This document shows, piece after piece, positions 50,689 to 61,758 of a stretch of 64,000 bases of DNA. The stretch lies in assembly GCA_022059125.1 (NCBI GenBank), contig JAEUWY010000006.1, positions 992,001 through 1,056,000 on the forward strand, read 5' to 3'. Numbering within the stretch: the first letter of the stretch is position 1; every line of letters starts with the position of its first letter. Source of the DNA: Corynespora cassiicola. Its lineage: Eukaryota > Ascomycota > Dothideomycetes > Pleosporales > Corynesporascaceae. A program made the translations under genes and the position numbers. The notes under the pieces are model-generated. The model saw nothing but the letters and a program-made list of their open reading frames with translations. It ran no database searches and had not been told where the DNA came from.

Positions 50689-51693
50689 GGTGGTGGACGG
50701 GTCGTGGATTGGTTACGAGTGTTTGGGCGTTTTGTTTGCCCTAACTGCTTGTGGCCGGGTTGAGAGTGTGGGGATTTCCTGTTTGGAGGGCGTCGGCTTG
50801 TCGTGGATGGGCAGCTTGTCACAGGCTGTGGCAGTTCTGCTGAAGAGGGCGGGTTAGACCCAAAAGAATCGGGGCAGATGGTTTAGGAAAAGCAGGCGCG
50901 CTTGGAATGAAAAGAGACAAGTTAAGAGGTCGGGGGCTGCGCTGCCTGAACCCTTTGTGGTGTGGGCGGGCTAAGGTGGAATGCAAGGAAAGGCAGGCTT
51001 TGGGAGGGCGCTCGGTCGCTTGGTCGCACAGCGCAGGCCGCAGACGACAGGCCGCAGGCGACGGCAGCGCAGCGACACTAATAATACTCGGCGGCCGGGG
51101 GCTTGGGCGCGGGCGGGCGGTGGCAGGGAGGGGGGGAGCGAAGGGGTCGGAGGGCGGTAGGGTCGCAGGGGAACAGGGTGGCAGGAGGCAAGGCCCAGCG
51201 AGGCCCATGCAACCGAGGGAGGAAAGAGTGGACAAGCGTGGACAAGAGTGGACGAAGAGCGGTACGTACCTTTTGATGGTTGCTTTTGGATGGGCGCGCC
51301 GTTGCGGTGGAGAGATGGGATGGGCCGAAAGCGTTTAAAGAAGGGAGCCTGAGCCTGATGGAGCGGTGTCTTGTCGTTGCTTGGCCCCGTTCTGGCAGCG
51401 ATGGGCGCGGAGCAGCGACTGGAGCGGCGACTGAGGAGAGCGGGTGGTGCAGGTGTGAGAGAGCTGTCTCAGAGAGGGAAAGCGATGGAGAGATTGGGGA
51501 AAGTGAAACGGGCGGAGGGCAGGTATATTTTGCAGCTGCAGCAGCACGCACGCTTGCACGCCTGCACGCCAGGGCTATCAGCGGTAGCGGTATGGCGGTA
51601 GGGCGGTAGCGGTAGGCGGTAGGGTCGGTAGGCGGGAGAGCTGGTCGCTGGTGCGCGGTGCGCGGTGCTTGGTGCTGGGGCTGGTGGCTCTGG

Positions 51694-51799
51694 CGGTCCT
51701 GGTGGTCCTGGTGGCCCTGGTGGTCCTGGTGGTCCTGGTGGTCCTGGGTTCGCACACGCAGTGCTGCTGGTGCTGGTGCTGGTGCTGGTGCTGGTGCTG
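51694..51799. repeat. GGTCCT and GGTGCT hexamer arrays
   Basis: Imperfect tandem GGTCCT/GGTGGT units (51694-51748), then after a short spacer perfect GGTGCT units (51766-51799). The period is six, so every reading frame stays open, which explains the long spurious frames here. Confidence 0.85.
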
Positions 51800-52307
51800 C
51801 TCCCGAGCGTGACGGGGGGGCGGTTGGCTACTGCGCTTGGGATGGGGGGTGGTGATCTCACCCTGGCAGCTGAATCAGTTCATTACCGTCCGCCGTCGAC
51901 GAGCCCTGCGCTCGCCCGCCAGCCCGCCCGCCGCCCGCCAGCTGCCCTCGGTGCCCACGGCGGTGCCCACGGTTCCGCCGCCCTGACAGCGCGACAGCTG
52001 CCTCGCTGAGCCATCTGCCCCTCCCAGCGCTGGTTGCTCGCTGCTCGAAGCGGCTACGGCCTCATGTCACTCGCGCTGCCAGCCCAGCAGCGCCCTCCAC
52101 GGCCGCCCCAGGGTGCCGCCGCCGGCGACGACGAGCGGACTCGGCCGGGTTTAGCGCGGCACTCGACGCGGCCAATCACCGCACCGCCCAAAATGGACCG
52201 CCCCACCCCGCTGACCAATGCCGCGCTAGTCAGCTTATGGGAGGGCGCGCTGCTGACCGCCTGCCGACTGCAGCCTAGCACCTGCCGTTGTCCGGCCTCG
52301 CCTCGGG

Positions 52308-52415
52308 GCAGCAGCAGCAGGAGCCCCCCAGCCGGCCAGCAGCCCCGGCTCGACGCCCCAGCAGCACGCAGCAGGAGCACCAGGAGCAGCAGCAGGAGCA
52401 GCAGCAGGACGCAGC
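52308..52415. repeat. CAG/GGAGCA-rich trinucleotide tract
   Basis: Interrupted runs of CAG, AGG and GAGCAGCAG units. Seen directly; no coding role supported. Confidence 0.8.
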
Positions 52416-53071
52416 AGGCGCCACCAACCCTCACCGCGATGCGCGCTCTGCTCCCCTCTGCGGCACCGCGCCCATGCATGTGCTGGGCCTAGCGTGCGCC
52501 AGGCACCGCGAAACCTCAACACCACCTGCGTATGCTCCCGTGATCGCGACCAGGTCGCCGTCCACCATCGCCCGCCGCCTGCCGTCTGCCGCCGCCGCCG
52601 CTGCTGCTGCTGCTCTCGTCCGGCGACCTGCGCGCTTCACATCCGCAGAACGACTGTGTCGGACTGCGCTGCCACGCAACCATGGGCGAAACGTCGAGCC
52701 ACCCACGGATTTCGCGGTAGGCGGCGGTGATTTGCTACGCGCCCACTCCTACAGTCCTGAAACCGCAACCGCCTCGACTCCGTCCAACTGCGACGCGCTC
52801 GCACGCTGCCTCTTAATGCTCGAGGCACCCGTCCGCCGCCCCCCATGCAGCTCCCATTCTCCTGCAGTTGATCTAACTTTTCGCTCTCTTCACTTCTCTT
52901 CTCTGTATCTAATTCGCTTTTGCCACGACTTACTCGTCCTTTTGCGAGAGCACGCCGGACGGCTCTGCACCCCTTCCATTCTTTCCAACTGCCTCACGCT
53001 CCTTCGTGGCCCACTTCCATCCCACATCCCTCGAGACCGCTCGTAGCCACTGACTCGACAGCACCGCCAAC

Positions 53072-54030
53072 ATGCCGTCCAAACTCATGCTGATCTATGT
53101 TGCCATGGACTTCATCTTTGCCGGAGGAGGCGGCGTGCTCATGGGCTTCGCCCTGTCGTCGGAGCAGAGGATGAGTGATAGTCCCACCGTTGACAACGTC
53201 GCACAAAACCTCCTGCTCGCCCAGTGTCCATTGACAGGTACGGCACCCCCGGACACACCACCATCGCAAGAGGCGGGTGCGGAAATGCGTAGTGCATCGC
53301 GGCTTTACCACGGTGCACATGACGAGCACCTGACCTGGACCTGCGCAATCAATCAATCAATCACGAACAGCACTAACGTCCTGCAGCCGGCGTGGTGAAC
53401 GCCATTTTCATTTTCGTCACCTTCCTGCTGTCCCTGCCGGCGCTTTTCCTCCCGCACAACCGGGGATGGCTGCGTGCCCAGGGCTGGTTAGTCGTCTTCT
53501 GCGCGACCTTCACGCTGGGTCTGGGTCTTTCCGTCTGGGTTGAGACGCTGCAGACGCGCAGGAACTTGAGCATGCTCTGGGGCCGCGAATCGCCCCTTGT
53601 GCAGAGCCTGTTGCAGCAAAAGGTAAGTTTTCAACGTTGGCGCTGGGATGTTGCTGGTACTGCAGGGCAGACCACGTGAGGAGGCTCAACCGCAATCCTC
53701 GATCCTAAGGGATCCAGCAGCGGGCGCTTTGCTCAAGACAGCACTGACAGCTTCTAGTTCGACTGCTGTGGATACTTCAACTCAACCGCGCCCCCGTTCG
53801 TCCAGGACGCCACCTGCCTGAATAACCTTGTGGCTGCTCAAAAGGGCGGCTGCATTGGCTCCTTTTCAGCCTTTGCCAACAGGTACCTCGACCAGATCTT
53901 CACCGCCGCCTTTGGCATCGTCGGTGTTGACGTGATTCTGGTTCTCTGCGTCGCCATGGTCCTCAAGTACAGGCAAGAGCAGGAGCGCTACAGGCACATT
54001 GATGAAAAGAACGGTGTCGGCAGCTTGTAA
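53072..54030 (+). CDS. PLS1: Tetraspanin, PLS1-like
   Basis: Four-segment membrane organiser; Pls1 is needed for appressorium penetration in plant-pathogenic fungi and for ascospore germination in others. Three exons (53072-53237, 53387-53622, 53758-54030) join in phase to 224 residues, matching the roughly 225 of Pls1. The large extracellular loop begins with the hallmark CCG at C137-C138-G139 (FDCCGYFNS) and has further Cys at C154 and C166. Membrane segments lie near 5-27, 58-78, 87-108 and 180-205, with a short charged tail (KYRQEQERYRHIDEKNGVGSL). Assignment to PLS1 as opposed to the TSP3 subgroup rests on length and the CCG context, so the symbol is tentative. Confidence 0.82.
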
Positions 54031-54855
54031 GGTCATGGGCCATGGGCAGGGAAGTAGTGGCTGGCAGTAAGATTGCGGGAGTGGGGTTTTCAAAGAGGTG
54101 GGTAGGGGCGCCTGGTCTTGGAAGCATCCTCTATCCGAACATCCTCTATTATTTCCCCCCCTTAACTCTGCATCTTGTTTCCTGGTGTTGTGGTGGTAAT
54201 GGTAGGTGAAATCAGCGGTGCTGATGGAGCTGAGACGCATTCCCTTCTTTATGTATTCAACCCATTATCTTTCTGGCATTAGCGTTGTCTTCATAGATCA
54301 AAATACCACGCGACAATGATGAGTGCATGTACTGTTTTTCTTCTCCTCAACGTCGCGCGCACGCTCTCTCCCCAGCCTGCCCGTACGCGCATCAATATTG
54401 CGCTCCAGTCTCGCAATCTCCCCACGGCAACCTTCTTACAAGGGCAACATGACAATCTAGGGGCAGATCCGATACCAACGCCCACGCCAACTCCCACGCC
54501 CGCGCCCGCGTGCATGCCTGGCTGCATCTCACTCGGCACCGGCACCGGCACGGAAACATCCAGCCGCCCTGCACCACGAATCCTCCACCCCATCCATCCA
54601 TGACTTGACGGCTCGCCTGGGGCCTCCCCTAGATAGCCGGCCCCCAATGGCATCGCAAGCTCAGATTGGGAGGGGGGCATAGAGAGAAAAAAAAAAAGCC
54701 GACCCGCCCAAACGCCGCCAATCCGATACCGGCAAGGCGCCCTCACCGCCTCTGCAGCAAGCAGTCGCCGTGACCCGCCGCCGCCGTCGCCGCCGCCGTC
54801 GCGGACGGGCGCGCACAGGTCCCCTCCTCCCTCTCTCTCTATGCTGCTCCTGCTG

Positions 54856-54960
54856 CTGGCTGCTGGCTGCGGGCTGCGGGCTGCGGGCTGCTGCCAGTCT
54901 CCGTCAACCAAACGACCCGCCCGCCCGCCCGCACGCCTGCCTGCCTGCCCGCCCGCCCAA
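54856..54960. repeat. GGCTGCG/GCTGGCT units followed by CCCG/CCTG tetramers
   Basis: GCGGGCT-type heptamers (about 54864-54893) are followed by tandem CCCG, CCTG and CCCG tetramers (about 54916-54958). Confidence 0.8.
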
Positions 54961-55151
54961 TCCGCCCTTTTCTGCCACTTTCGACTCATGCCCAACACGG
55001 CACCAGCGCGCCTGCACCCTTGTCGCTCATCGCGTCTGGACTGCCCTGGACCCGTCTGTGACGGCCAGGTCGCATCACACATTGCGTTCGCTCGCAGCGT
55101 AGAGGCTGGCAAGCAGGGTCCTGTCTTTTTTCTCCTTCTTTTCTTTCTTAT

Positions 55152-55163
55152 CCCCCCCCCCCC
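55152..55163. repeat. Poly-C tract
   Basis: Twelve consecutive C residues. Confidence 0.9.
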
Positions 55164-55319
55164 TTCCATCCCTTGATGGATGCTCATCCTATGTGGTGTT
55201 TCCCCAATCACACCCTACACTACGGCCACCCTGCTTGGATGATGGATGATGGCTGGCTCGCTGGTGGGCTGACTGGCGTGCTGGATTGGATGGATCGATG
55301 GCTGACTGGCTGGCTGGTA

Positions 55320-55351
55320 CCGCGACCAAGACCGCGACCGCGACCGCGACA
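55320..55351. repeat. CGCGAC hexamer array
   Basis: Tandem ACCGCG/CGCGAC units with one interruption (CAAGAC). Confidence 0.85.
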
Positions 55352-56240
55352 CGCACGTGGTCTCGTCTGGCCCTGGCAATACCGACGCCCGCTGCATATT
55401 AAAAGCCATTAGGCATTCCCCTAGCGCGCGGGCGTGCGTGCGTGCGGGTCTACCTACGGGGTACGCAGTACAGTGGTGGCCAGCCATTCCAGCCATTTCA
55501 GCCAGCTAGCAGTTTGTGGGCGTTGTGGTGGTGGTTGACCCCAGGGCAGGCTAGGTACAGTATAGGCAAATCTCCAGAAATAATACTCCCGCGCGCCGCC
55601 GACCGAGCGAATGGAACCACGGTATGGGGTGCTGGTGGGCGTACAGTTGCAGATGGGGCGGGCGATTGTTTTTTTTTCTGTTGTTGTCGTTGTTTTGTCC
55701 GTCTTTGCCTCCGTTGTCAATCCCCCGTCCGTCCATCCATCCACCCCCGTACATACGTGACCACGCCCTAGCTCCGCTCCGTTGGCCATCCCATCCCGCC
55801 CCCTCCCTCCCCCATCCCATAGAGATTCTGGCCAGCCAATGCCAAGATGGCTACGTGCCCTCGACCTGCATGGCCCGCATGCGAGCCAAATATTGGAAAT
55901 TTGGCAGACAGATTGCGCTTGCGCGGCTCTGCGGGTTCCGAAACCCGGGTCCAGTTGGACGGGTGGGGTGCATGTTGGATCCCCCCAATTCGCCCGTTCG
56001 CTGTGGATTCGAATGGCCGCAACCAAACCCTACTACGCCCTCTTTCCCTCCCTCTTTCTCTCTCTCCCCACTGACTGACTCTTGTAACCGGCCTGCTGGA
56101 GTATTTTTGGCTGCCATGGTGGAGAAAAGAGAAGGGGGGAGGGAGAGGCAAAACGATGTCGTTAGTCAGTGTCCGCCAACCCTCCCTCCCGCTCTCTCCA
56201 CCTCCCCACTCTTAGAGCAAAGTATATATGTGTGAATCTA

Positions 56241-56260
56241 CGTGCGTGCGTGCGTGCGTG
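56241..56260. repeat. CGTG tetranucleotide repeat
   Basis: Five perfect CGTG units. A related GTGC run lies at about 55433-55445. Confidence 0.9.
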
Positions 56261-57480
56261 TACCTAGGGCGGGTACTTGGTTAAGGGGGGGAGCGCCTTC
56301 CTCCCCGCCTTCCAAAGCAAGCAAGCGTTCGGTTCATCCAACTGATCAGCCCTCACGTGCCTCCTGAAAAGCGGTACGTACCCTCACACTGAATGTGTCG
56401 CGTAGTTCTCGGCATTGCGGCGTAGTTTTTTTTTTTGCCTATTACCCTTCTTCCCCTTTTTTTGTTCCTTGGGGGCTGAGGCGGGCGGCGTGGCGATTGT
56501 CACAAATTGCCGTTCCCGGCGACGGCTACAGAAAGGGGAGGAGCGTGGATGAGGCAAGGGAAAAAAGGCCCCGACTCGTGTGGTACCCAGGTAGGTATCT
56601 CAGCTCGACCAGGCCAGACTTTCAGGTACGAGGTCGACGACGACACCAAGGAAGAAAAAAATCGGGACGGAAAATACAAAAATACGAACAGATGGACTGT
56701 GCGCCAGCTGTAAGTGTGCAGCCGTCCAGTGTTGGACCAGCTGGCCACATGATTGGGTTGCGCACCCTGATGTTCCCCCGTCTGACTCGTCTGATAATGT
56801 ACCTGTAGATCCCCCTGAGTACGCGAGGCTGGGCAGAGCAATGGTTGACGTGGCTCAAGAGGGTTAAGGGGTTGCGGTTTGGGCCGGCTTGGGGTTTTTT
56901 CTGTGTTTGTGAAGGAAGAAAGGAGGATGATCCATCCTAGCTTGCTGTTGCTTGGTGCAATGGCAGGTGGGTTGCCAGGAGGGGCCTGTTCCTCAGCCAA
57001 GAGACATATCAGTCTTGACAGGACCGATTGCATTGAAAATCAAGAGGTTGGAAATGCTCCTGATAAGGAGAAGATTCTCTTCGCAAAGCCACCAGGATGG
57101 CTCTCTATATGCAACTATGGTGGCTGCCTACGGTACCGTGAGATTCATCAAGCTATAATCATAAACATCCCCAGCCCACGCAGAATGTGAGCCAGGGCAG
57201 GGAGAAGGACTGCAGCCGTAACCATCGATTTTTGCTGTAGAGGTTTGGGATGTCAGGTCTATCGTTGCTTCGTCAAATGCTGGTACTGCGGGGCACTAGT
57301 ATTGTCTTCTTTACCATTGGCTTTTTTGTAACCGCAAACGGTGGTTCTCTTTTGGGCCAGTGTACTCCGGACCCACGCTCTCCTCCCACATCGATGATAC
57401 TCGGGGGGAGTGGCGTTTGGTTAGGGACCTGGGTAGGCATGATGTTATCATGTATCCATTTTTGTCGTGAGATTCCATTT

Positions 57481-59861
57481 TCACTGCCCAGTGAGTGCCG
57501 CTGAGCCAGTGCCATCTCTGCTCAGCCATTTGTTGAGTAGCTTGCGACTCTGTTCTCCATCGTCGATGGCAAAAGGGTTGTTCGGCTTTCGCCCCCCTAT
57601 CCTTACGGCATTCTCCAGACGATGGCATAGCCTTTCACTGCAGTCTTTGGCGTCCAGTCTTGCTAAATCTGACATTGCACCTGCCTCTTTGATCTGATTG
57701 CTAACTATCTTGATGTGTTTAGCCAGTAAGTCAACCTGTGTGTTGAAATCCCTTTCATCGGAAGATAGAGGCGCAGGTGCCGTGATAGGTGAAGAGTCCC
57801 CCGTGCTGAATTCGGGATCAGTCAGAGGTGAGAATGGGACCGAGGCTAGACCTGGTCCAATGGTGATGTCGAGCAGTGAGAATTGAGCGGCAAGAGAAAG
57901 ATAATCGGTCTTTTTGTCGATTTTGAACCCCGGGGCCTTCTGGAGGTGCTGGTGAATGATCTTCAAAACCCTAGGGTTCTCGAGTGGCACAGTGAGCTCC
58001 TCGGGAAACAACAAGAAAGCTAGAGCAAGATGACGTTGAAAGTAGGCGGATAACGGAGACCTGGTCGGAAGCGAGCGCACAATGTTGTATTGAAGTATAG
58101 GATGAGTGACGCGCGATAGGATACTGGGGACAAGGTCGTTTAGCTGATGATAGATTAGGTGTATATTCTGTATAGGCTTGAGAACACTTACTACCGAGGA
58201 GAGTTGTATGTTGTCTGGTATGTTACAGAGTATAGCTTCTATAGCAGCTTGAGTAGTGATCAGGATGTCGACATCACCCAGAACGCTGTCATCCATGCAA
58301 AGGTAAAAGAGGAGATGCAGTGCACGAATTCGTGCCTTCGGCAGGAGCCTGTTTGCATTAGTCGGTGTCTAGGGCATCAACCGTGAGAGGCTTACTTTGA
58401 TGCACTGATTTGAAGGAGCTTGATCATCGGCCTCAACGACGTCGGTAATGGTCGGGTCGCCGCTGTTGTAGTGAGCATCTCCCAATGGGCCATTGAAGAG
58501 GTGTCATACCTGAAGGGGATTCATAGGACGGCTCAATTGGCTTTTCCTCATCTAGACATGCTGTATTGGCCCCCAAGGCCTCAAACACACTATTCAATCT
58601 GTCCTCCTCGAGAAGAGAACGCAAAAGTATGTCGTGATCCTAATTACGATTAGTTATCATATAAACTGTGATTGGCATTTACTCACCTCGAGCAATTCGA
58701 TGTATCTGGCTTTCAATAGATCACCTTGGTCAAGACAGACTAGGACAGGTCAGAATAGAATTGGCGCAAGGTGATGGGTGCCTTACGTTGATCGATCATC
58801 CACAAGGCCAATTCCTCAGGCAGCTGCTGGTATTTAAAGACGGTTCGGGCAAATCCACTCAGAAACGCGTGGTCCCTTCGTGATACACCTACCCCCGACT
58901 TAGCACGAACCTAACCCTCAATGCAAGGACATGTACAAACCTTCGAAATTCAACGCCCACGGGTGGTCCGACAAGCTTTTCATGGGGAACGGATCCTTTG
59001 TGGCGTGCGACGACGGGTCCTCTCTAAAGAAATGGAAGGCGCAGTGGGCATGTAGAGCGTTTGTCCTCTGCATGGCAAGATACAGGCGCTTCACCTTGTC
59101 TGGGTCGCCCTCATCATCAACGACTCCCTCGAGAGTTTCTTCATTGACTATGAATGGCGGGGGCGGGGAGTCCTCTAGTGGCTTTTCTAGGTTGGCTTTG
59201 GCCTCTGCAATGCTGCGTTCCACCTCTGCGCTCTTGTGGGCGGCCTGCACGAAACGACTAAAAGACGCTTTGCCATCACTCCGGTCTGCAGGACTCTTTG
59301 GCAGAGTTTTTCCCTCTTCCCGCTCCTCAGATTCGACTGACGTGGTTTGCTTTGCGGCTTTCGCCTTGGATCCAGACAGGCCCCAATCTAGACCGGGCAA
59401 CGGTTCCGAATCGTCCGAATCGGTTTCGGAATCCGAGTTTAGCACGACGGGCTGACCATTGGATAGAAGCCGCCTGCTTCCGCCTGAGAAACTGCCCCCT
59501 GAGTTCGCGGACGATTGCGACGGAGCGGGAGGATAGTTGTCGGCAATCGATGTTTGCGGCGCGGTGCTAACGGGGTCCACGGGAAGCTTTGGAGGCCGGA
59601 CAGCGGGAGAAGGCGATTTGGCAGTGGTTCGCGCGGGCGCATCATTCTGTGGCAGACTGGAGGGTTGCGGCTGAGCTTGCGGGAGAGCGTTTGGGACTAG
59701 AACCAAGATGGTGGGTCAGTATGAGGCTGCATGTGCAGTCATGGTGGCAGGATGGGGGTACCTGTGCGAGGTTGCGGGCTCGGGACGTTGTCTTCTTTGT
59801 CTGCGCGCCCGAAGTAGTCTTGGATGCTGCGACTCTTGAACGGCGGCGGCTTGGGCGGCAT
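57481..59861 (-). CDS. Probable Smc5/6-associated protein (Nse6/SLF2, CANIN-type)
   Basis: Seven exons on the minus strand (59762-59861, 58941-59696, 58787-58888, 58687-58739, 58510-58639, 58396-58462, 57481-58348) join in phase to 691 residues. The N-terminus has a SIQDYFG element resembling a degenerate PCNA-binding (PIP) motif. Residues 34-285 are disordered and acidic/Ser-rich. From about 290 the protein is helical: RDHAFLSGFARTVFKYQQLP, EEDRLNSVFEALGAN, LRPMIKLLQISASK, ARIRALHLLFYLCMDD, TTQAAIEAILCNIPDN, then HLALAFLLFPE. This layout recalls the fungal CANIN (Smc6/Nse5-interacting) family, the Nse6/SLF2 group, from memory. The exon 6 boundaries were chosen so the helical frame continues; another splice choice would replace about 25 residues. 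Gene existence is firm, function moderate. Confidence 0.6.
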
Positions 59862-61758
59862 GGCCTCCAGCGTCAGCGGGGTTGACGGCGACCAGGGCGG
59901 CGGCGGCAGCAGCAGCAGCAACAGAAGCGTCGGTCCAGGCGGGACACTGAGGTTGCGGATGGATGCGGCTTGGCGCGAAGGTGGGCCCGCATCGCCAGAA
60001 GCACGCTCGGATGCGGAACTGTGGACGGAAGAGGCCCAAAGCGAACTGAGGGCTGCGACGCGCTAACACGTCACTCACGTGCGCCGACAGCCCTGAGGAC
60101 GAAACCGTGACCCTGAGCACCCTGAGCAAAGCGGGCCCGGTACGGGGCGTGAAGCGTGTACACGCGTGCGGCCTGCTAATCGTCATCTCGCCCTGGGCTG
60201 GCAGCGCGATGCCGCGCCTGCCCTCACGCAAAGAGGGCATCGGCCGCCTTGGTACAGTCTGTCATGTGTAGCGCTGCTGCCACAGAATCCTGGCGGCGAA
60301 GGCGAACAGCGGCCATTGCAGGCGCTGAGTGGTGAGCCAGTTTGCATGTTTCGCATTGCTCTTGCGCAACGGCAACCCCTGCATTTCGCTCGGGGTTTAA
60401 GGACTGCGAGATCCGCGCTCCCTGCACATGTAATCAAATGGCACCGCAGAGGGTGCAGTTTCGGACAAGAACCTTCAGATTGAGGGTGCAGCGCGGCGTG
60501 CGTTGGTAGCTTGCGGCAGCCGCCCGCGAGGCCAGGGAGGGATGGCCCGGCATAGCGTAGGAGTAGGGCATACACGGCAGGGCATAGGGCAGAGGGCAGA
60601 GGGCATAGGGCATAGGGCAGAGGGCATGTCGCATACAGAGAGCCAGCCCCGGGCGGTGCGAGAGGCACAGCGGCGGCCCAGTGAGGCTCTGAGGCTCTGT
60701 GGGCGGTGCGATTCGCCGATGAGATGAGATGGGCACGGCGGAGCGGTGCTTACTGTGTGCACATCCAACGGGGCAATTATAGAACGGAGGGCCATGGCTA
60801 TGCTCGCTGCCGGCCTGGCCAGGCTGTGCTGTGCTGTCCACCGTGTATGCATGGCTCTGTGCTGCGCGGTGCGGTGCTGGGCCGGCAGGGAACTGAACAG
60901 TGCCCGTTCCGTCCGGTCTGACAGAGGAGGTGCTGGGCGTGGAGAGGGCGCAAACAGGACGCCCACCAAGCCCACGCAAGCCCCCGAACGAGGGCCGCCA
61001 GAAGAATCAAATACCACACCCTCTGCCCGCGCCCGGGCGCCTGCACCGCCATCGCACCGCTCCCTCCCCCCCAAACGCTGACCCTCGTGCTGTCGCCGTC
61101 GCATCTACGCAGAAAGTTGCTGGCCTCCTCGGATCGCTGACGATTCGGCACCGCGCGGATCATCCGGGCAGCAAAGCAGCCTAGTGCGCCTTCTCATTTC
61201 CGCCTGGTGCGTTGCGCCGTTTACCAAAAGGACTGGCCTTGTCGACAACGGCGCCCCGGCCGAACCTCTACGCTGCCACCCGTGCTCCGTCAGCAGCTGC
61301 AGCATCGCATCTGCCATCATCCACTCGAGCAGCCCGCCTCCGCCCTTCCGCCACCTTTTCCTCGACCAGCGCCCTCCCTCCCCATGGACTAGACACTCTT
61401 CCCTCCCGACCCTCCACCGCCGTTCTCGCCCGTCGCCCCCGTCGCTTGTAACGCTCGCTCGCTGCCGCCGCCCTCCCCTTTTGTGTTCTCCAGCCCGCCG
61501 CCCATTCGCGTTCCCCGTCCATCGTAATATATCCGCCCTAACCGACTCTCCCATTCCCGTCCAGCCCTGCTCCCCTCCACCACCACCACCTGGCCAGCCC
61601 CGGCTCTGCGAAATCCTGCCCTTCGCGCTTCGCGCCTCCGCCCAGACCAGCCGAATTGGCCTCTGCAGCGCTCTAGAGGCCTTCCCGGCTGAGGCCGGCC
61701 ATCGAGACAGCCCAGCAGCTCCCCCGAACCGCCCGCCTGCTGCGCGTCGACCGCGACA
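59862..61758. promoter_or_regulatory. Divergent upstream region of the Nse6-like and flippase genes
   Basis: 1.9 kb between divergent start codons. It contains a heptamer array (separate entry) and a long C-rich leader (about 61200-61750) before the flippase ATG. Overlapping open frames are compositional. Confidence 0.5.
60580..60628. repeat. Seven tandem heptamers GGGCATA/GGGCAGA
   Basis: Seven contiguous 7-bp units of form GGGCA(T/G)A, the last ending G. The order of variants is ATA, AGA, AGA, ATA, ATA, AGA, ATG. Seen directly. Confidence 0.95.

Larger units (their letters stand above)
50689..53071. promoter_or_regulatory. 2.4 kb divergent region upstream of MCM1 and the tetraspanin
   Basis: Long shared upstream region. 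It holds GGTCCT/GGTGGT and GGTGCT minisatellites and a CAG/GGAGCA-rich stretch, plus C-rich leader sequence before the tetraspanin ATG. Its length fits a heavily regulated gene such as MCM1. Many overlapping open frames here are compositional. Confidence 0.5.
54031..57480. other. Unexplained 3.45 kb gap between convergent gene ends, repeat-rich
   Basis: The tetraspanin ends at 54030 and the next gene's stop is at 57481, so no promoter is needed, yet the gap is large. It contains GCGGGCT, CCCG/CCTG, CGCGAC, CGTG and poly-C repeats. Open frames up to 306 codons (54291-55211, minus) are Gly/Arg/Pro-rich products of these repeats. No gene was recognised. Confidence 0.55.

Noticed and set aside
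51078..51755. 225-codon minus-strand frame with HQDHQGHQDHQD repeats
   Set aside because: It is created by the 6-bp GGTCCT array, which keeps all frames open.
54291..55211. 306-codon minus-strand open frame
   Set aside because: Gly/Arg/Ala-rich product of GC-rich repeats (GVGVGVGVG, RRAGGRAG); other frames are open at the same place and no domain is visible.
58396..58510. Alternative reading of exon 6 of the Nse6-like gene (DAHYNSGDPTITDVVEADDQAPSNQ frame)
   Set aside because: It needs a different acceptor in the last exon and breaks the helical pattern that continues from LRPMIKLLQ into ARIRALHLL; kept as second choice.
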